Under the pieces are notes generated by a model that was not told where the DNA came from, searched no databases, and saw only the letters and a list, made by a program, of their open reading frames with translations. A program made the position numbers and the translations under genes. Below, piece by piece: positions 1 to 9,194 of a stretch of 64,000 bases of DNA; positions within the stretch are counted from its first letter, which is position 1, and every line of letters begins with the position of its first letter. Source of the DNA: Rhodococcus phenolicus (GTDB taxonomy: Bacteria > Actinomycetota > Actinomycetes > Mycobacteriales > Mycobacteriaceae). The DNA lies in NCBI RefSeq assembly GCF_001646785.1, contig NZ_LRRH01000086.1, positions 124,001-188,000 of the forward strand, in the 5' to 3' direction.

Positions 1-8
1 TTTCCGAA

Positions 9-1580
9 TTGCTCAGGAACACAAGTCTTCCCAAGTTCGCCGCCGCGATCGGCATCGCGGCGCTGGTTCTCACCGCCTGTGGCGGAGGTGGTTCGGCCGG
101 TGACAGCGGCTCCGCCGATGCCGGCGAGCCCGTCTCCGGAGGCGTCGCCCGGATCCTGCAGACCGGCGAGCCCCGGTCCCTCGACCCGGCCGCGCTGTCG
201 AACACCTGGGCTCATCAGCCCACGCTGGGCAACGCGCTGTACGGCGCGCTGATGATCAACGACATCGAGACCCACGAGATCGGGTACAAGATGGCGACCG
301 AGTTCTCGACCACCGACGCCGGTGCGTCGTTCACGTTGAAACTGCGTCCGGACCTGAAGTTCAGCGACGGCACGCCGCTCGACGCGGCCGCGGTGAAGTT
401 CAACTGGGATCGGCTCAAGGATCCGACGCTCGGATCCACGACCATCCGGCAGGCGGTGCAGATCGCGGACACCCAGATCGTCGATCCCGCCACTCTCCGG
501 GTCGTGATGACCGCGCCCAACCCGCACTTCGCCCAGGCGATCATCGCCGGTGCCCTCAACTGGATCGCGTCTCCGGCAGCGCTCGAGAAGGGCCAGGCGG
601 CGTTCGACGAGAACCCGATCGGTGCCGGACCCTTCACGCTCGTGAAGTGGACCCGGCAGGACGCGGTCGAACTGCAGCGCAATCCCGGCTACTGGGACGC
701 TCCGAAGCCGTACCTCGACAGCCTGACGATCCGTACCGTCGTCGACACAAACCAGCGAGCCAACAGCATCACCACCGGTGGCGCGGATCTCGCATCGGAG
801 ACCAACTGGGAGAGCCTGAACAAGGTCGAGGCCGCCGGATTCTCGTACGAGGTCGCTCCCACCGGTGGCGGACAGATGCTCGGCATGAACGCCCGCCGGG
901 CTCCGTTCGACGACGTGCGCGCCCGTCGCGCGGTGTCGATGGCCGTCGATCTCGATGCGATCAACACCGCCGTCTACAACGGTGCCGGTGAGATTCCGCG
1001 GACGCTGTTCGAGGAGGGATCGCCGTACTTCGCGGACATCTCCCTCGACGACTACGACCAGGAGACCGCACAGAAGCTCTTCGACGAGCTGGCGGCCGAG
1101 GGCAAACCGGTCAAGTTCACGTTCATGTCGTACCCGACGACGGAAAGCCGCACGCTCGGTGAGGCACTCCAGGCTCAGCTCAGCGCGTACGACAACGTCG
1201 AGATGAACGTCGAGGTCGTCGACTACGCGGCCGCGACCGCGCGCGCAGGTGCCCGCGACTTCGACATGGTGATCACCTCGGCGATCGTCCAGGACCCGGA
1301 CTTCGGCCTGTGGACGGCATTCCACTCCGCGTCGACCGGCAACTTCACCGGCATCAACGACAAGGAACTGAGCGACGCCCTCGACGCCGGCCGTCAGGCC
1401 ACCGCCACCGAGGACCGTGCCGCCGCGTACGAGATCGTGCAGAAGCGTCTGGCCGAACTCAACCCCGGCATCTGGTACTACCGCGCAGTTCCCGCGGTCT
1501 CGATCGGGAAGAACGTCCACGGCGTCGAGCTCTACACGCTGGGATCGCCCATGCCCGAAGAGATGTGGATCAACAAGTAG
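9..1580 (+). CDS. ABC importer solute-binding lipoprotein (SBP family 5)
   Basis: Extracytoplasmic solute-binding component of a Dpp/Opp-type ABC importer; 523 residues, normal for the family. A basic N-terminus, hydrophobic core and lipobox LTAC put the lipidated cysteine at residue 24, so the mature protein should be tethered to the outer membrane face. The family 5 binding fold follows (about 75-430), including the typical stretch FSDGTPLDAAAVKFNW. The frame is open to the window edge: TTG at 9 gives a complete signal peptide, but an ATG or GTG just outside the window is equally possible. Two ATPase genes follow and no permease is seen, so permeases probably lie upstream. Substrate (peptide, metal chelate or other) cannot be read from the sequence. 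Confidence 0.9.
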   Translation: MLRNTSLPKFAAAIGIAALVLTACGGGGSAGDSGSADAGEPVSGGVARILQTGEPRSLDPAALSNTWAHQPTLGNALYGALMINDIETHEIGYKMATEFSTTDAGASFTLKLRPDLKFSDGTPLDAAAVKFNWDRLKDPTLGSTTIRQAVQIADTQIVDPATLRVVMTAPNPHFAQAIIAGALNWIASPAALEKGQAAFDENPIGAGPFTLVKWTRQDAVELQRNPGYWDAPKPYLDSLTIRTVVDTNQRANSITTGGADLASETNWESLNKVEAAGFSYEVAPTGGGQMLGMNARRAPFDDVRARRAVSMAVDLDAINTAVYNGAGEIPRTLFEEGSPYFADISLDDYDQETAQKLFDELAAEGKPVKFTFMSYPTTESRTLGEALQAQLSAYDNVEMNVEVVDYAAATARAGARDFDMVITSAIVQDPDFGLWTAFHSASTGNFTGINDKELSDALDAGRQATATEDRAAAYEIVQKRLAELNPGIWYYRAVPAVSIGKNVHGVELYTLGSPMPEEMWINK

Positions 1581-1606
1581 CCGACGGCAGGAAGGGCCGG
1601 CTCACC

Positions 1607-2620
1607 ATGAACACTCAGCCACTACTCGAGGTCAGAAATCTCCGTGCCTACATCGGCACACCCCGGGGAATCGTCCGAGCCGTGGACGACGTGTCCCTCG
1701 ACCTGGACGCCGGACGGGCACTGGGCATCGTCGGTGAGTCCGGCTCCGGCAAGTCCGTGATGGCCCGCGCCATCATGGGTCTGATGCCACCGCGCTCCGG
1801 CAGGTCCGGGGCGGTGACGTTCCAGGGCCGCGACCTTCTCGCATTGAGCAAGAAGGAGAAGCGCGAGGTCTGGGGCAAGCAGATCGCGATGGTCTTCCAG
1901 GACCCGGGGCGCTCGCTCAACCCGGTGGTGCGGGTCGAGCGTCAGCTCACCGAAGGCATGCGCAAGCACCTGGGAATCGGCAGTTCGGAGGCTCGCGGGC
2001 GGGCACTCGACCTCCTGAAGGAGGTCGGGGTGCCCGACCCCGAACGGCGGCTGCGGAACTACCCGCACGAGATGTCCGGCGGCATGCGGCAGCGCGTGAT
2101 GATCGCGATCGCGCTCGCGTGCGAACCCGACCTGCTCATCGCCGACGAACCCACCACCGCCCTGGACGTGACGATTCAGCGTCAGATCCTCGATCTGCTG
2201 CGCAGGGTGCAACGCGAGCGCGGCATGTCGATGATGCTCATCAGTCACGACCTGGCGGTGGTCGCCGGACGTACCGACCGGGTCTCGGTCATGTACGCCG
2301 GCCGGCTCGCGGAAGTCGGTTCGACCCGGGAGATCTTCGAAGCGCCGCGGCACCGTTACACGCACGCGCTGCTCGGTGCGACCCCGACGATCGACCACCC
2401 CCGGCACTCGCCGCTGCAGGTGATCGGCGGTTCGCTGCCGGATCCCACCGATCCGCAACCGGGATGTCGCTTCGCGCCGCGGTGCGCGCACAGCATCGAC
2501 GAGTGCAGCACCTCCGGTCTGAGTCTGGAGTCGGTCGGCACGGATCATCTCGTGGCGTGTCTGAACCCGGTTGCCGCTGCGGCGCCGGCACTTTCGGGAG
2601 GTCGATCACATGGCGGGTAG
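1607..2620 (+). CDS. ABC transporter ATP-binding protein, DppD/OppD type
   Basis: Cytoplasmic ATPase of the importer that begins with the upstream lipoprotein; 337 residues. Walker A GESGSGKS is at 43-50, Q-loop in [12 protein letters not shown], signature MSGGMRQR, and Walker [14 protein letters not shown]. The Cys-containing C-terminal oligopeptide-transporter extension [15 protein letters not shown] is present, which separates this group from other ABC ATPases. ATG at 1607 has an AGGAAGG-like ribosome site at 1588-1596; the frame is open further upstream but that part overlaps the lipoprotein gene. It overlaps the next ATPase gene by 11 bases, implying coupled translation. Energises import together with the second ATPase. 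Confidence 0.93.
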   Translation: MNTQPLLEVRNLRAYIGTPRGIVRAVDDVSLDLDAGRALGIVGESGSGKSVMARAIMGLMPPRSGRSGAVTFQGRDLLALSKKEKREVWGKQIAMVFQDPGRSLNPVVRVERQLTEGMRKHLGIGSSEARGRALDLLKEVGVPDPERRLRNYPHEMSGGMRQRVMIAIALACEPDLLIADEPTTALDVTIQRQILDLLRRVQRERGMSMMLISHDLAVVAGRTDRVSVMYAGRLAEVGSTREIFEAPRHRYTHALLGATPTIDHPRHSPLQVIGGSLPDPTDPQPGCRFAPRCAHSIDECSTSGLSLESVGTDHLVACLNPVAAAAPALSGGRSHGG

Positions 2621-3629
2621 TGGTACCGCACACCTGCGGGGAGAGCAGGCGCTGCTGAGCGTGCAGGATCTGGTCGTCGAGTACCCGACCGACTCGGGGA
2701 CGGTGCAGGCGGTCTCGAAGATCAGCTTCGACGTCCTGCCGGGTGAAACCCTCGGCATCGTCGGGGAATCCGGTTGCGGCAAGTCGACGACCGGGCGTGC
2801 GGTGCTGCGGCTCGACCGGGTGACGGCGGGCAGGATCCGGTTCGGTGACGACTGGATCGAGAAGGCCGGCGAGAAGCAGATGCGCTCGCTCCGGCGCGAC
2901 ATGCAGATGATCTTCCAGGACCCGGTGGCGTCGCTGAACCCGCGGCGCAGTGTCAAGGACATCGTCGTCGAGGGCCTGGCCGTCTCCGGAGCCCCGAAGT
3001 CCGAGCAGGACGAGACTTCGGCGGCGGTGCTCGAGCAGGTCGGATTGCCCGGCGACCGTTTCGCGGACATGCTGCCGCGGCAGCTGTCCGGCGGCCAGGC
3101 GCAGCGCGTCGCGATCGGACGCGCGCTGGCGCTCAATCCGCGCCTGCTCATCTGCGACGAACCTGTGTCCGCCCTGGACGTGTCGGTGCAGGCTCAGATC
3201 CTGAACCTCATCGAGGAACTCAAGGCCGAGTTCGACCTGACCGTCGTGTTCATCGCCCACGACCTCGGGGTGGTGCGCACGATCAGCGACAACGTCATGG
3301 TCATGTACCTCGGAAAGGTGTGCGAGTTCGGGGACTCGGTCGAGGTGTACGACAACCCTGCGCACCCGTACACGCGGGCACTGCTCGATTCGGTGCCGTT
3401 GACGGATCCGGAGAAGGCGTTCGCAGGACCGGCGCTGGAAGGGGACGTGCCGTCTCCTCTGGCGCCGCCCACTGGTTGCCGCTTCCGGACCAGGTGCCCG
3501 GCGGTGCAGGATCGTTGTGTGAGCGAGGAACCGGAGATGCGCGAGGTGCGGTCGGGTCAGTTCGTCGCGTGTCACTATCCGCTCGGCGGCGCCGAGGCGG
3601 ATTCGGAGGAGAAGGTGTCGGTCGCATGA
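2610..3629 (+). CDS. ABC transporter ATP-binding protein, DppF/OppF type
   Basis: Second ATPase of the Dpp/Opp-type importer, 339 residues, expected to pair with the preceding DppD-like subunit. Walker A GESGCGKS, Q-loop MIFQDPVASLNPR, signature LSGGQAQR, Walker B LLICDEPVSALDV and the C-terminal Cys motif GCRFRTRCPAVQDRC are all present. ATG at 2610 follows GGGAGG at 2596-2601; the frame is open a little further upstream without a better start. The stop overlaps the start of the SDR gene (ATGA), so the SDR is part of the same transcript. Confidence 0.93.
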   Translation: MAGSGTAHLRGEQALLSVQDLVVEYPTDSGTVQAVSKISFDVLPGETLGIVGESGCGKSTTGRAVLRLDRVTAGRIRFGDDWIEKAGEKQMRSLRRDMQMIFQDPVASLNPRRSVKDIVVEGLAVSGAPKSEQDETSAAVLEQVGLPGDRFADMLPRQLSGGQAQRVAIGRALALNPRLLICDEPVSALDVSVQAQILNLIEELKAEFDLTVVFIAHDLGVVRTISDNVMVMYLGKVCEFGDSVEVYDNPAHPYTRALLDSVPLTDPEKAFAGPALEGDVPSPLAPPTGCRFRTRCPAVQDRCVSEEPEMREVRSGQFVACHYPLGGAEADSEEKVSVA

Positions 3630-4444
3630 GCGGACGGGTATCGGGCAAGGTCGCGTTGATCACCGGAGCCGCCCGGGGCCAGGGACGCGCATATGCGCTC
3701 CGGCTGGCGGAGGAAGGCGCGGACGTCGTCGTCGTGGACGTGTGCGCGAAGGTGGGGGACGTCGCCTACGCGCCGGCCACACCCGAGGATCTCGAGGAAA
3801 CGGTCCGGCTGGTGGAGGAGACCGGGCGCCGTGTGGTCTCCGGGATCGTGGACGTGCGCGACCTGGATGCGTTGCGCGGCATCGTCGACGACGCGGTGCG
3901 ACAGCTGGGCCGGTTGGACGTGATCGTCGCGAACGCGGCGATCTGCTCGGCCGCGCCGTGGAACGAGATGACTCCGCAGATCTTCGAGGACACGCTCGGT
4001 ACCAATGTCACCGGTGTCTGGAACACGGTGATGGCCGGAGCCCCGTACCTCGTCGAAGCCGGTGGCGGATCGGTCGTCCTGATCAGCTCGGCAGCGGGAA
4101 TCAAGGTGCAGCCGTTCGCAATCCCGTACACCACCAGCAAATTCGCGGTGCGGGGGATGGCGAAGGCGTTCGCCGCCGAGCTCGCCCAGCATCACATCCG
4201 GGTCAACAGTGTGCATCCCACGGGCGTGAACACGCCGATGGTGAACGACGGTGCGCTCGGCGGGCAGATCTCGCAGGCCCTCGAAGGAAATACCCGGCTC
4301 GGTGCCATGATGATCAACATGATGCCGGTGGATATCGTCCAGCCGGAGGATGTCGCCGACACCGTTCTGTTCCTGGCGTCCGACGAGTCGAAGTACATCA
4401 CCGCGCACGAACTCGCACCCGACGCAGGTGTGACCGAATACTGA
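3626..4444 (+). CDS. Mycofactocin-coupled SDR family oxidoreductase
   Basis: Short-chain dehydrogenase, 272 residues. The opening GRVSGKVALITGAARGQGR and the insert after the Rossmann motif (about 40-60) are typical of the carveol-dehydrogenase-like subfamily known to depend on mycofactocin rather than freely exchangeable NAD. The catalytic pair is Tyr168/Lys172 (YTTSK) with the Ser in LISSAAG. ATG at 3626 overlaps the upstream stop (ATGA); the frame is open further back but only inside the ATPase gene. Its place at the end of an ABC importer operon suggests that it oxidises an alcohol derived from the imported compound (inference). No mycofactocin maturation gene is in the window. Confidence 0.87.
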   Translation: MSGRVSGKVALITGAARGQGRAYALRLAEEGADVVVVDVCAKVGDVAYAPATPEDLEETVRLVEETGRRVVSGIVDVRDLDALRGIVDDAVRQLGRLDVIVANAAICSAAPWNEMTPQIFEDTLGTNVTGVWNTVMAGAPYLVEAGGGSVVLISSAAGIKVQPFAIPYTTSKFAVRGMAKAFAAELAQHHIRVNSVHPTGVNTPMVNDGALGGQISQALEGNTRLGAMMINMMPVDIVQPEDVADTVLFLASDESKYITAHELAPDAGVTEY

Positions 4445-4467
4445 CCGGTCCCCGCCCGGAGTCAGCG

Positions 4468-4501
4468 CCGGCCGGCTCCCGCTTCGGTGGGAGCCGGCCG
4501 G
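4468..4501. terminator. Bidirectional hairpin terminator
   Basis: Perfect 13-bp inverted repeat (4468-4480 and 4489-4501) with an 8-base loop, in the gap between the plus-strand SDR and the convergent minus-strand small gene. There is no clear T-tract, as is common in actinobacteria. Confidence 0.7.
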
Positions 4502-4507
4502 CCGGGT

Positions 4508-4738
4508 TCAGCTGGCGCGGGTCTCCGGGCCGCGCAACCGGTGGTCGCAGATATCGAGCAGTTCCTGCGCGAGGGACGGGGTGAGCTGGCTCCAGCGCGG
4601 GCTGGTGAGGATCGCACGCAGACGGTGGAAGTAGACGGTGGGGCTGACCCCGAACTCGACGAAGATGTCCTCGTCGGGCCCGCCGTTCCAGTGGCGCCAT
4701 TTCGCAGCGAATGCGAGCATCGCGGTTTCGTCGGTCAC
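4508..4738 (-). CDS. Small DUF3263-like protein
   Basis: 76-residue acidic protein starting at GTG 4738, with a good GGAGGA ribosome site at about 4745-4752. The central stretch FAAKWRHWNGGPDEDIFVEF followed by GVSPTVYFHRL resembles the short actinobacterial DUF3263 family: an aromatic/Trp motif, then a helix-turn-helix-like 'FGVSPTxYFxRL'. The function of that family is unknown; the pattern suggests a small helical, possibly DNA-binding, protein. It is convergent with the SDR gene and about 115 bases downstream of the acyl-CoA ligase gene on the same strand, so it may be its own unit or the end of that operon. Confidence 0.6.
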   Translation of the reverse strand: MTDETAMLAFAAKWRHWNGGPDEDIFVEFGVSPTVYFHRLRAILTSPRWSQLTPSLAQELLDICDHRLRGPETRAS

Positions 4739-4853
4739 TTCGAGTTCCTCCGTTCGCGGGGTTAGGGTTCGGCTGGGCGCGGGGATGGGTCACCCGCGCC
4801 CAGCCGACGTCTGCAGCGGCCGGAATCGGTTCCGTTCTCGGCGACGTGCCGAT

Positions 4854-6281
4854 TCAGCGCAGCTGGTCTTTCATCACCTTGCCGGTGGCGTTGAGGGGGA
4901 GCGCGTCGAGGAACTCGACGAACCTCGGAACCTTGAATCCGGCCATGCGCTCGCGGCTCCAGGAGATCAGATCCTCCGGTGCCACAGTGTTTTTCGAAAC
5001 AACGAATGCCTTGCCCACCTGTCCCAGCCGTTCGTCCGGAACACCGATCACCGCCACCTGGTCGACGGCGGGATGGGCGAGCAGGAAGCCTTCGATCTCG
5101 GCGGGATAGGCGTTGAATCCGCCGACGATGAACATGTCCTTCTTACGGCCGATGATGCGGAGCCGGCCGTCGGCGTCGATCTCTCCGAGATCGCCGGTGT
5201 GCAGCCAGCCGTCCGGGTCGATCGTTTCGGCGGTGGCGCGGGGATCGTCGAAATAGCCCTGCATGACGTTGTATCCGCGCATGAGGACCTCGTTGTCGTC
5301 CGCGATGCGCACGTCGATGCCGTCGCACGGCAGGCCGACCGTGGTCGCGATCTGTTCGAAACTGTCACCACGTCGCGAGGCGGTGGCGGTGCCCCCTTCG
5401 CTGAGCCCGTACCCCGTCATGATCGTTTCGAACGGCAGTTCGTTGCGGATGCGCCGGATCAGTTCGACGGGGATGTCGGCGGCGCCGGTGACCGCTGCCC
5501 GCAGGGACGACAGATCGTGGCCTCCCGGTGCGGACAGCAACGACTGGTAGAGCGTGGGTGGCCCGGGGAGCATGGTGACCTTTTCCCGTTCCACCAGTGC
5601 CAGGGCCTCGTCGACGTCGAGGACCGGCACCGGCAGGACGGTGGCGCCCCGGATCATGGATGCGATCAAACCCGCTTTGTACCCGAACATGTGGAAGAAC
5701 GGGTTGACGACCAGATATCGGTCGCCTTCGCGCAGGTCGGCCAGATCGCACCACTCCGAGAACATCCGGAGCGTCTGGGCGTGGTTCATCATGACGCCCT
5801 TGGGTCGTCCGGTGGTGCCGGACGTGTACATGATGTCCGCGATGTCCTCAGCGTCCACCGGGCATTCGAAGGGTGCTCCGCTGGAGAGGAATCCGGACTT
5901 CAGATCGATGACGGGGATGTCGTCCGGGGCCTGGAAGTCCAGGCCGAGGAACCCGTGCTGGACCAGGACCACCTTCGCGCCGCTGCGACGGATGATGTCG
6001 TCGGCCTCCTGCGCCTTGTACCGGGTGTTGACCGGAACGAGAACGCCGCCGGCGGTGAGGATTCCGAAGGCCGCGACGATCCATTCCGCCGAGTTCGGCG
6101 CCCAGATCGCGACGCGATCGCCCTTGTCGACACCGGCGGAGGCAAGTGCTCCGGCGGCGCGCCGAACCCTGTCGACGAGCTCGGTGAAGGTGATCCGGAG
6201 GTCCCCGTCGACGACCGCTTCGGCATCACCGAAGCGGTCGCCGACGCTCAGGACCATCTCGGGGATGGTCCTGAAGGTCAT
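4854..6281 (-). CDS. Acyl-CoA synthetase, FadD3-like
   Basis: ATP-dependent acyl-CoA ligase of the adenylate-forming superfamily, 475 residues. A-motifs: MYTSGTTGRPKG (P-loop), GYGLSEGG, WLHTGDLGEID and the C-terminal catalytic Lys in LPLNATGKVMKDQL. The stretches VNPFFHMFGYKAGLIA and MLPGPPTLYQSLL are those of the mycobacterial FadD3 group, whose characterised member activates the steroid-derived acid HIP; identity of substrate here is inference only. The start (ATG 6281) overlaps the amidohydrolase stop by four bases (ATGA), so the two are translated together. No KstR2-type context was seen, so a different cyclic or branched acid is possible. Confidence 0.88.
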   Translation of the reverse strand: MTFRTIPEMVLSVGDRFGDAEAVVDGDLRITFTELVDRVRRAAGALASAGVDKGDRVAIWAPNSAEWIVAAFGILTAGGVLVPVNTRYKAQEADDIIRRSGAKVVLVQHGFLGLDFQAPDDIPVIDLKSGFLSSGAPFECPVDAEDIADIMYTSGTTGRPKGVMMNHAQTLRMFSEWCDLADLREGDRYLVVNPFFHMFGYKAGLIASMIRGATVLPVPVLDVDEALALVEREKVTMLPGPPTLYQSLLSAPGGHDLSSLRAAVTGAADIPVELIRRIRNELPFETIMTGYGLSEGGTATASRRGDSFEQIATTVGLPCDGIDVRIADDNEVLMRGYNVMQGYFDDPRATAETIDPDGWLHTGDLGEIDADGRLRIIGRKKDMFIVGGFNAYPAEIEGFLLAHPAVDQVAVIGVPDERLGQVGKAFVVSKNTVAPEDLISWSRERMAGFKVPRFVEFLDALPLNATGKVMKDQLR

Positions 6282-7459
6282 ACCTTGAGGAGCCTTGCGA
6301 GGTTGCCGCCCATGACCAGCTTCTGATCCTCGAAGGGCAGGTGCTGGATGTGGTCGATGTAGGTGGTCGGCTCGGCCAGACCCTCCGGGTGCGGGTAGTC
6401 GGAACCGAACAGCACGCGCTCGGCGCCGATCAGGGCCGTCAGCTTGCTGAAATCCTCTTCCCAGAACGGGCTGACGTGGATGCTGCGCTTGATGGCCGCG
6501 ACCGGATCCTGCATGCCGAAGCCCTCGGGTGCCTTCTTGTAGACGTCCCTGAGGGTTTCCAGCACGTGCGGAAGCCAGGACGCACCGTTCTCGATGACCG
6601 CGATCCGCAGTTCCGGGAAGCGGAACAGCGCGCCGTGGCACACCCACGAAGCGACCGCGTCCTGGATCGGGCGCCACTCGCTGACCATCCGGAACGCGTT
6701 CGTCACGAACGGGAGCATCTCGGCACCGGTGCCGTCCCACTCCTGGTTGTAGCGCGCGTAACCGCTGTCCGAGGAGTGCTGGGTGACGAGAACATCGAGC
6801 TCGACGACGCGCTTCCAGAACGGGTCGAACTCGGGCAGGGCGAACGAGCGGGGGCCGCGGAAGCCGGGGACCGGCGCCGGGCGGACCAGGATGGCCTTCG
6901 CGCCGCGCTCGACGCACCATTCGAGTTCCTCGATGGCCTTCTCGACGATCGGGAGACTGATGACCGGAACGGTGAAGATGCGGTCCTTGTAGTTGAATCC
7001 CCAGGTCTCGTACAACCACTGGTTGAGCGAGTGCACGACCGCGTGGATCAGGTCCGGATCGTCACGCATGCGCTCCTCGACGAGGCTCGCCAGCGTCGGG
7101 AACATCAGGGTGCGCTCGATCTGGAGCTCGTCCATCAGCTCCAGGCGCGCCGCCGGCTCACGGAACGCCGGGATCGACTTCATCGACTTGCCGAAGATCT
7201 CCCGCTTGCTCTTGCCCTCGGGATTGCCGTTCTTGAAGTAGTCCTCCATCGCGCCCGGTCGCGCGACCACCTCGAAGGTGGGATTGGGGATGTAATCGCT
7301 GATCTGGCCCCGGATCGCGATCTTCGTGCGGCCGTCGACCTGCACGTACTTGATTGCGTCCTTGTACTTGTCCGGGAGGAACTTGGTCAAGGCCTCCTCG
7401 GTCTCGTACAGGTGATTGTCAGCGTCGAACAGCTGGTACGGCAGCTCTTTCGGTGCCAT
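6278..7459 (-). CDS. Amidohydrolase 2 family metal-dependent hydrolase
   Basis: 393-residue TIM-barrel hydrolase of the amidohydrolase-2 group (ACMSD / gamma-resorcylate decarboxylase relatives). Visible hallmarks are the N-terminal DADNHLYE (metal-binding D-x-x-x-H type motif), the central HSSDSGYAR histidine and the late FGSDYPHPEG aspartate loop. Such enzymes hydrolyse or decarboxylate cyclic acids and lactones and many actinobacterial ones are uncharacterised. ATG 7459 has GGAGGATT just upstream. It is first in a two-gene operon with the FadD3-like ligase; a palindromic operator at 7481-7497 lies 21 bases before the start codon. A ring-opening or decarboxylation step feeding or following CoA activation is plausible. 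Confidence 0.85.
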   Translation of the reverse strand: MAPKELPYQLFDADNHLYETEEALTKFLPDKYKDAIKYVQVDGRTKIAIRGQISDYIPNPTFEVVARPGAMEDYFKNGNPEGKSKREIFGKSMKSIPAFREPAARLELMDELQIERTLMFPTLASLVEERMRDDPDLIHAVVHSLNQWLYETWGFNYKDRIFTVPVISLPIVEKAIEELEWCVERGAKAILVRPAPVPGFRGPRSFALPEFDPFWKRVVELDVLVTQHSSDSGYARYNQEWDGTGAEMLPFVTNAFRMVSEWRPIQDAVASWVCHGALFRFPELRIAVIENGASWLPHVLETLRDVYKKAPEGFGMQDPVAAIKRSIHVSPFWEEDFSKLTALIGAERVLFGSDYPHPEGLAEPTTYIDHIQHLPFEDQKLVMGGNLARLLKV

Positions 7460-7480
7460 GGAATCCTCCCTTTCTTTGTA

Positions 7481-7497
7481 TGAGAATCCTATTCTCA
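7481..7497. promoter_or_regulatory. Palindromic operator TGAGAATCCTATTCTCA
   Basis: Perfect inverted repeat (TGAGAAT, 3-base spacer, ATTCTCA) in the 64-bp gap upstream of the amidohydrolase start. The same sequence with 4 of 17 changes recurs at 9140-9156, upstream of the crotonase gene. Size and symmetry fit a TetR- or GntR-type repressor; the regulator is not identified. Confidence 0.6.
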
Positions 7498-7523
7498 TTT
7501 TTTAGGTGTGGCAATGCCTTGAC

Positions 7524-9056
7524 TTACGAGGTCTTGATGCCCTGCCTGACCAGGTACTTCTGGACTTTCCCGCTCGCGGTGCGCGGAAAGTCCTCCACCC
7601 GGTGCAACTGCTCGGGCCACTTCTGCTTGGCGAGGCCGGACCGGTCGAAGTGGTCCCGGATGTCGTCCATCGTGGGCATCGCCGCCCCTTCCTGCAGGCG
7701 CAGGACGGCGGCGGCGCGCTCGCCGAGGCGGTCGTCCGGTACCGCGACCACCGCGGCCTCGGCGACACCCGGAATCGTGAGCAGCACTTCCTCGACCTCG
7801 AGGGCGGCGATGTTCTCGCCACCGCGAATGATCATGTCGGACTTGCGATCCGTGATCGTGAGATATCCGTCGTCGTCGAGTACGCCGATGTCGCCGGTGT
7901 GGTACCAGCCGTCGTCGTCGAACGCGGCGGCGGTGAGTTCGGGGTCGGTGTAGCCGATGCACAGGTCCGGTCCGCGGCTGAGGATCTCGCCGTCCTCGGC
8001 CAGGCGGATCTCCACTCCCGGCGCCGGGGTGCCGTCGGTGAACAGGCGCTTGTCCTCGGGGGCGGTCGAGAGCGAACTGGTGATCGACGGGTGCTCGCTG
8101 CTCCCGTACGCGCGGAAGACGCAGATTCCCATCTTCGCGAGCCGCGTGGTCACCGTGGCCGGGACGGACGACCCGCCCAGGCCCGCGTACCGCATGAACG
8201 GCAGGTGCTCGTCGCTGAAGTCGGGATGGTCGATCAGGCTGGTCACGAAATACGTCGCGCCGCCGCCGACGGTGAGGCCGTCCGACTTCATCAATGCGAG
8301 GGCCTGACCCGGGTCCCACACGTCGGCGAGATTGATGGGCGAACCGTCGAGGACGGGGATGAGGAACGCGTTGACCATCCCGATGAAATGGCCGACCGGG
8401 GCGGCGGTGAGCTGCTTGCCGCGGTCGGCGGGATAGCGGGCCGACAGCTGCCGCGTCTCGCAGCCGAGCGTCCGGTGGCTGTGCACCACGCCCTTGGGCG
8501 CGCGCGTGGTCCCGGAGGTGAACGCGATCAGTGCGGCTCCGTCCGGGTCCGTCTCGACGATGCCCTCCATCGGCGCGTCGCTCAGGAGGTCGTCGAAATC
8601 GCGTCCGACGACGCCGACGATCGGGACGTGCTTGCACAGATCGGGCTGGAACTCGGCCCGCCCGAACTGCTCCACGGCGATGAACACCTTGGGATTCGTC
8701 TGCTCGAGGATGTAGCCGACTTCCTTGCGCCCGTAGAAGTGGACGATCGGAACCACGGTCGCGCCGAGAAACGACGACGCCCAGAAGACGGCGGCCGCCT
8801 CCATCCAGTTCGGCAACTGGAAGGCGATCACGTCACCGGCACCGACGCCGCGGGCCCGGAGCCCGCCCGCGAGCCGGCGGGCGACCAGCTCGACGTCCCG
8901 GAAGGTCCCGGACCACGGTCGCACGGCCGAATGCACCCGGAACTCGACGTCCGGTGCCGCGGCGAGACCCCGGCCGAGCATGTCCCCGAGCGTGTCGTTC
9001 GTCCACCATCCCTCCCGTTCGTAGCGAGTGACCAGTTCGGTGGGGATATGCCGCAT
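7524..9056 (-). CDS. Acyl-CoA ligase (AMP-forming), cyclohexanecarboxylate/benzoate-type
   Basis: Adenylate-forming CoA ligase, 510 residues. P-loop IAFTSGTTRAPKGVVHSHR, A5 region RAYGSSEHP, A7 WYHTGDIGVLDDDGY, A8 DRKSDMIIRGGENI and C-terminal Lys in FPRTASGKVQKYLV are complete. Its pattern resembles the AliA/2,3-dihydroxybenzoate-AMP ligase branch, suggesting a cyclic carboxylic acid substrate (inference). ATG 9056 follows GGAGCTCT; upstream in-frame starts exist but lack a ribosome site. It is divergent from the crotonase gene, sharing a 138-bp regulatory gap that contains the 9140 operator. Confidence 0.87.
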   Translation of the reverse strand: MRHIPTELVTRYEREGWWTNDTLGDMLGRGLAAAPDVEFRVHSAVRPWSGTFRDVELVARRLAGGLRARGVGAGDVIAFQLPNWMEAAAVFWASSFLGATVVPIVHFYGRKEVGYILEQTNPKVFIAVEQFGRAEFQPDLCKHVPIVGVVGRDFDDLLSDAPMEGIVETDPDGAALIAFTSGTTRAPKGVVHSHRTLGCETRQLSARYPADRGKQLTAAPVGHFIGMVNAFLIPVLDGSPINLADVWDPGQALALMKSDGLTVGGGATYFVTSLIDHPDFSDEHLPFMRYAGLGGSSVPATVTTRLAKMGICVFRAYGSSEHPSITSSLSTAPEDKRLFTDGTPAPGVEIRLAEDGEILSRGPDLCIGYTDPELTAAAFDDDGWYHTGDIGVLDDDGYLTITDRKSDMIIRGGENIAALEVEEVLLTIPGVAEAAVVAVPDDRLGERAAAVLRLQEGAAMPTMDDIRDHFDRSGLAKQKWPEQLHRVEDFPRTASGKVQKYLVRQGIKTS

Positions 9057-9139
9057 GCGAGAGCTCCAATGCCCGGGACTGCGCCGCGCCGAGCCTGACC
9101 GGCCCGGCGGGCGTTGAATGAGATCGATTGTTGCGCTTG

Positions 9140-9156
9140 TGAGGATGTTATTCTCC
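9140..9156. promoter_or_regulatory. Second copy of the TGAG(A/G)AT-N3-ATTCTC operator
   Basis: TGAGGATGTTATTCTCC matches the perfect palindrome at 7481-7497 in 13 of 17 positions, including the whole right half ATTCTC. It sits between the divergent ligase (start 9056) and crotonase (start 9195), 39 bp before the latter. Confidence 0.55.
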
Positions 9157-9194
9157 AAAAATCAGAATGCCAATATCAGTACGGAGAGCAGCGC

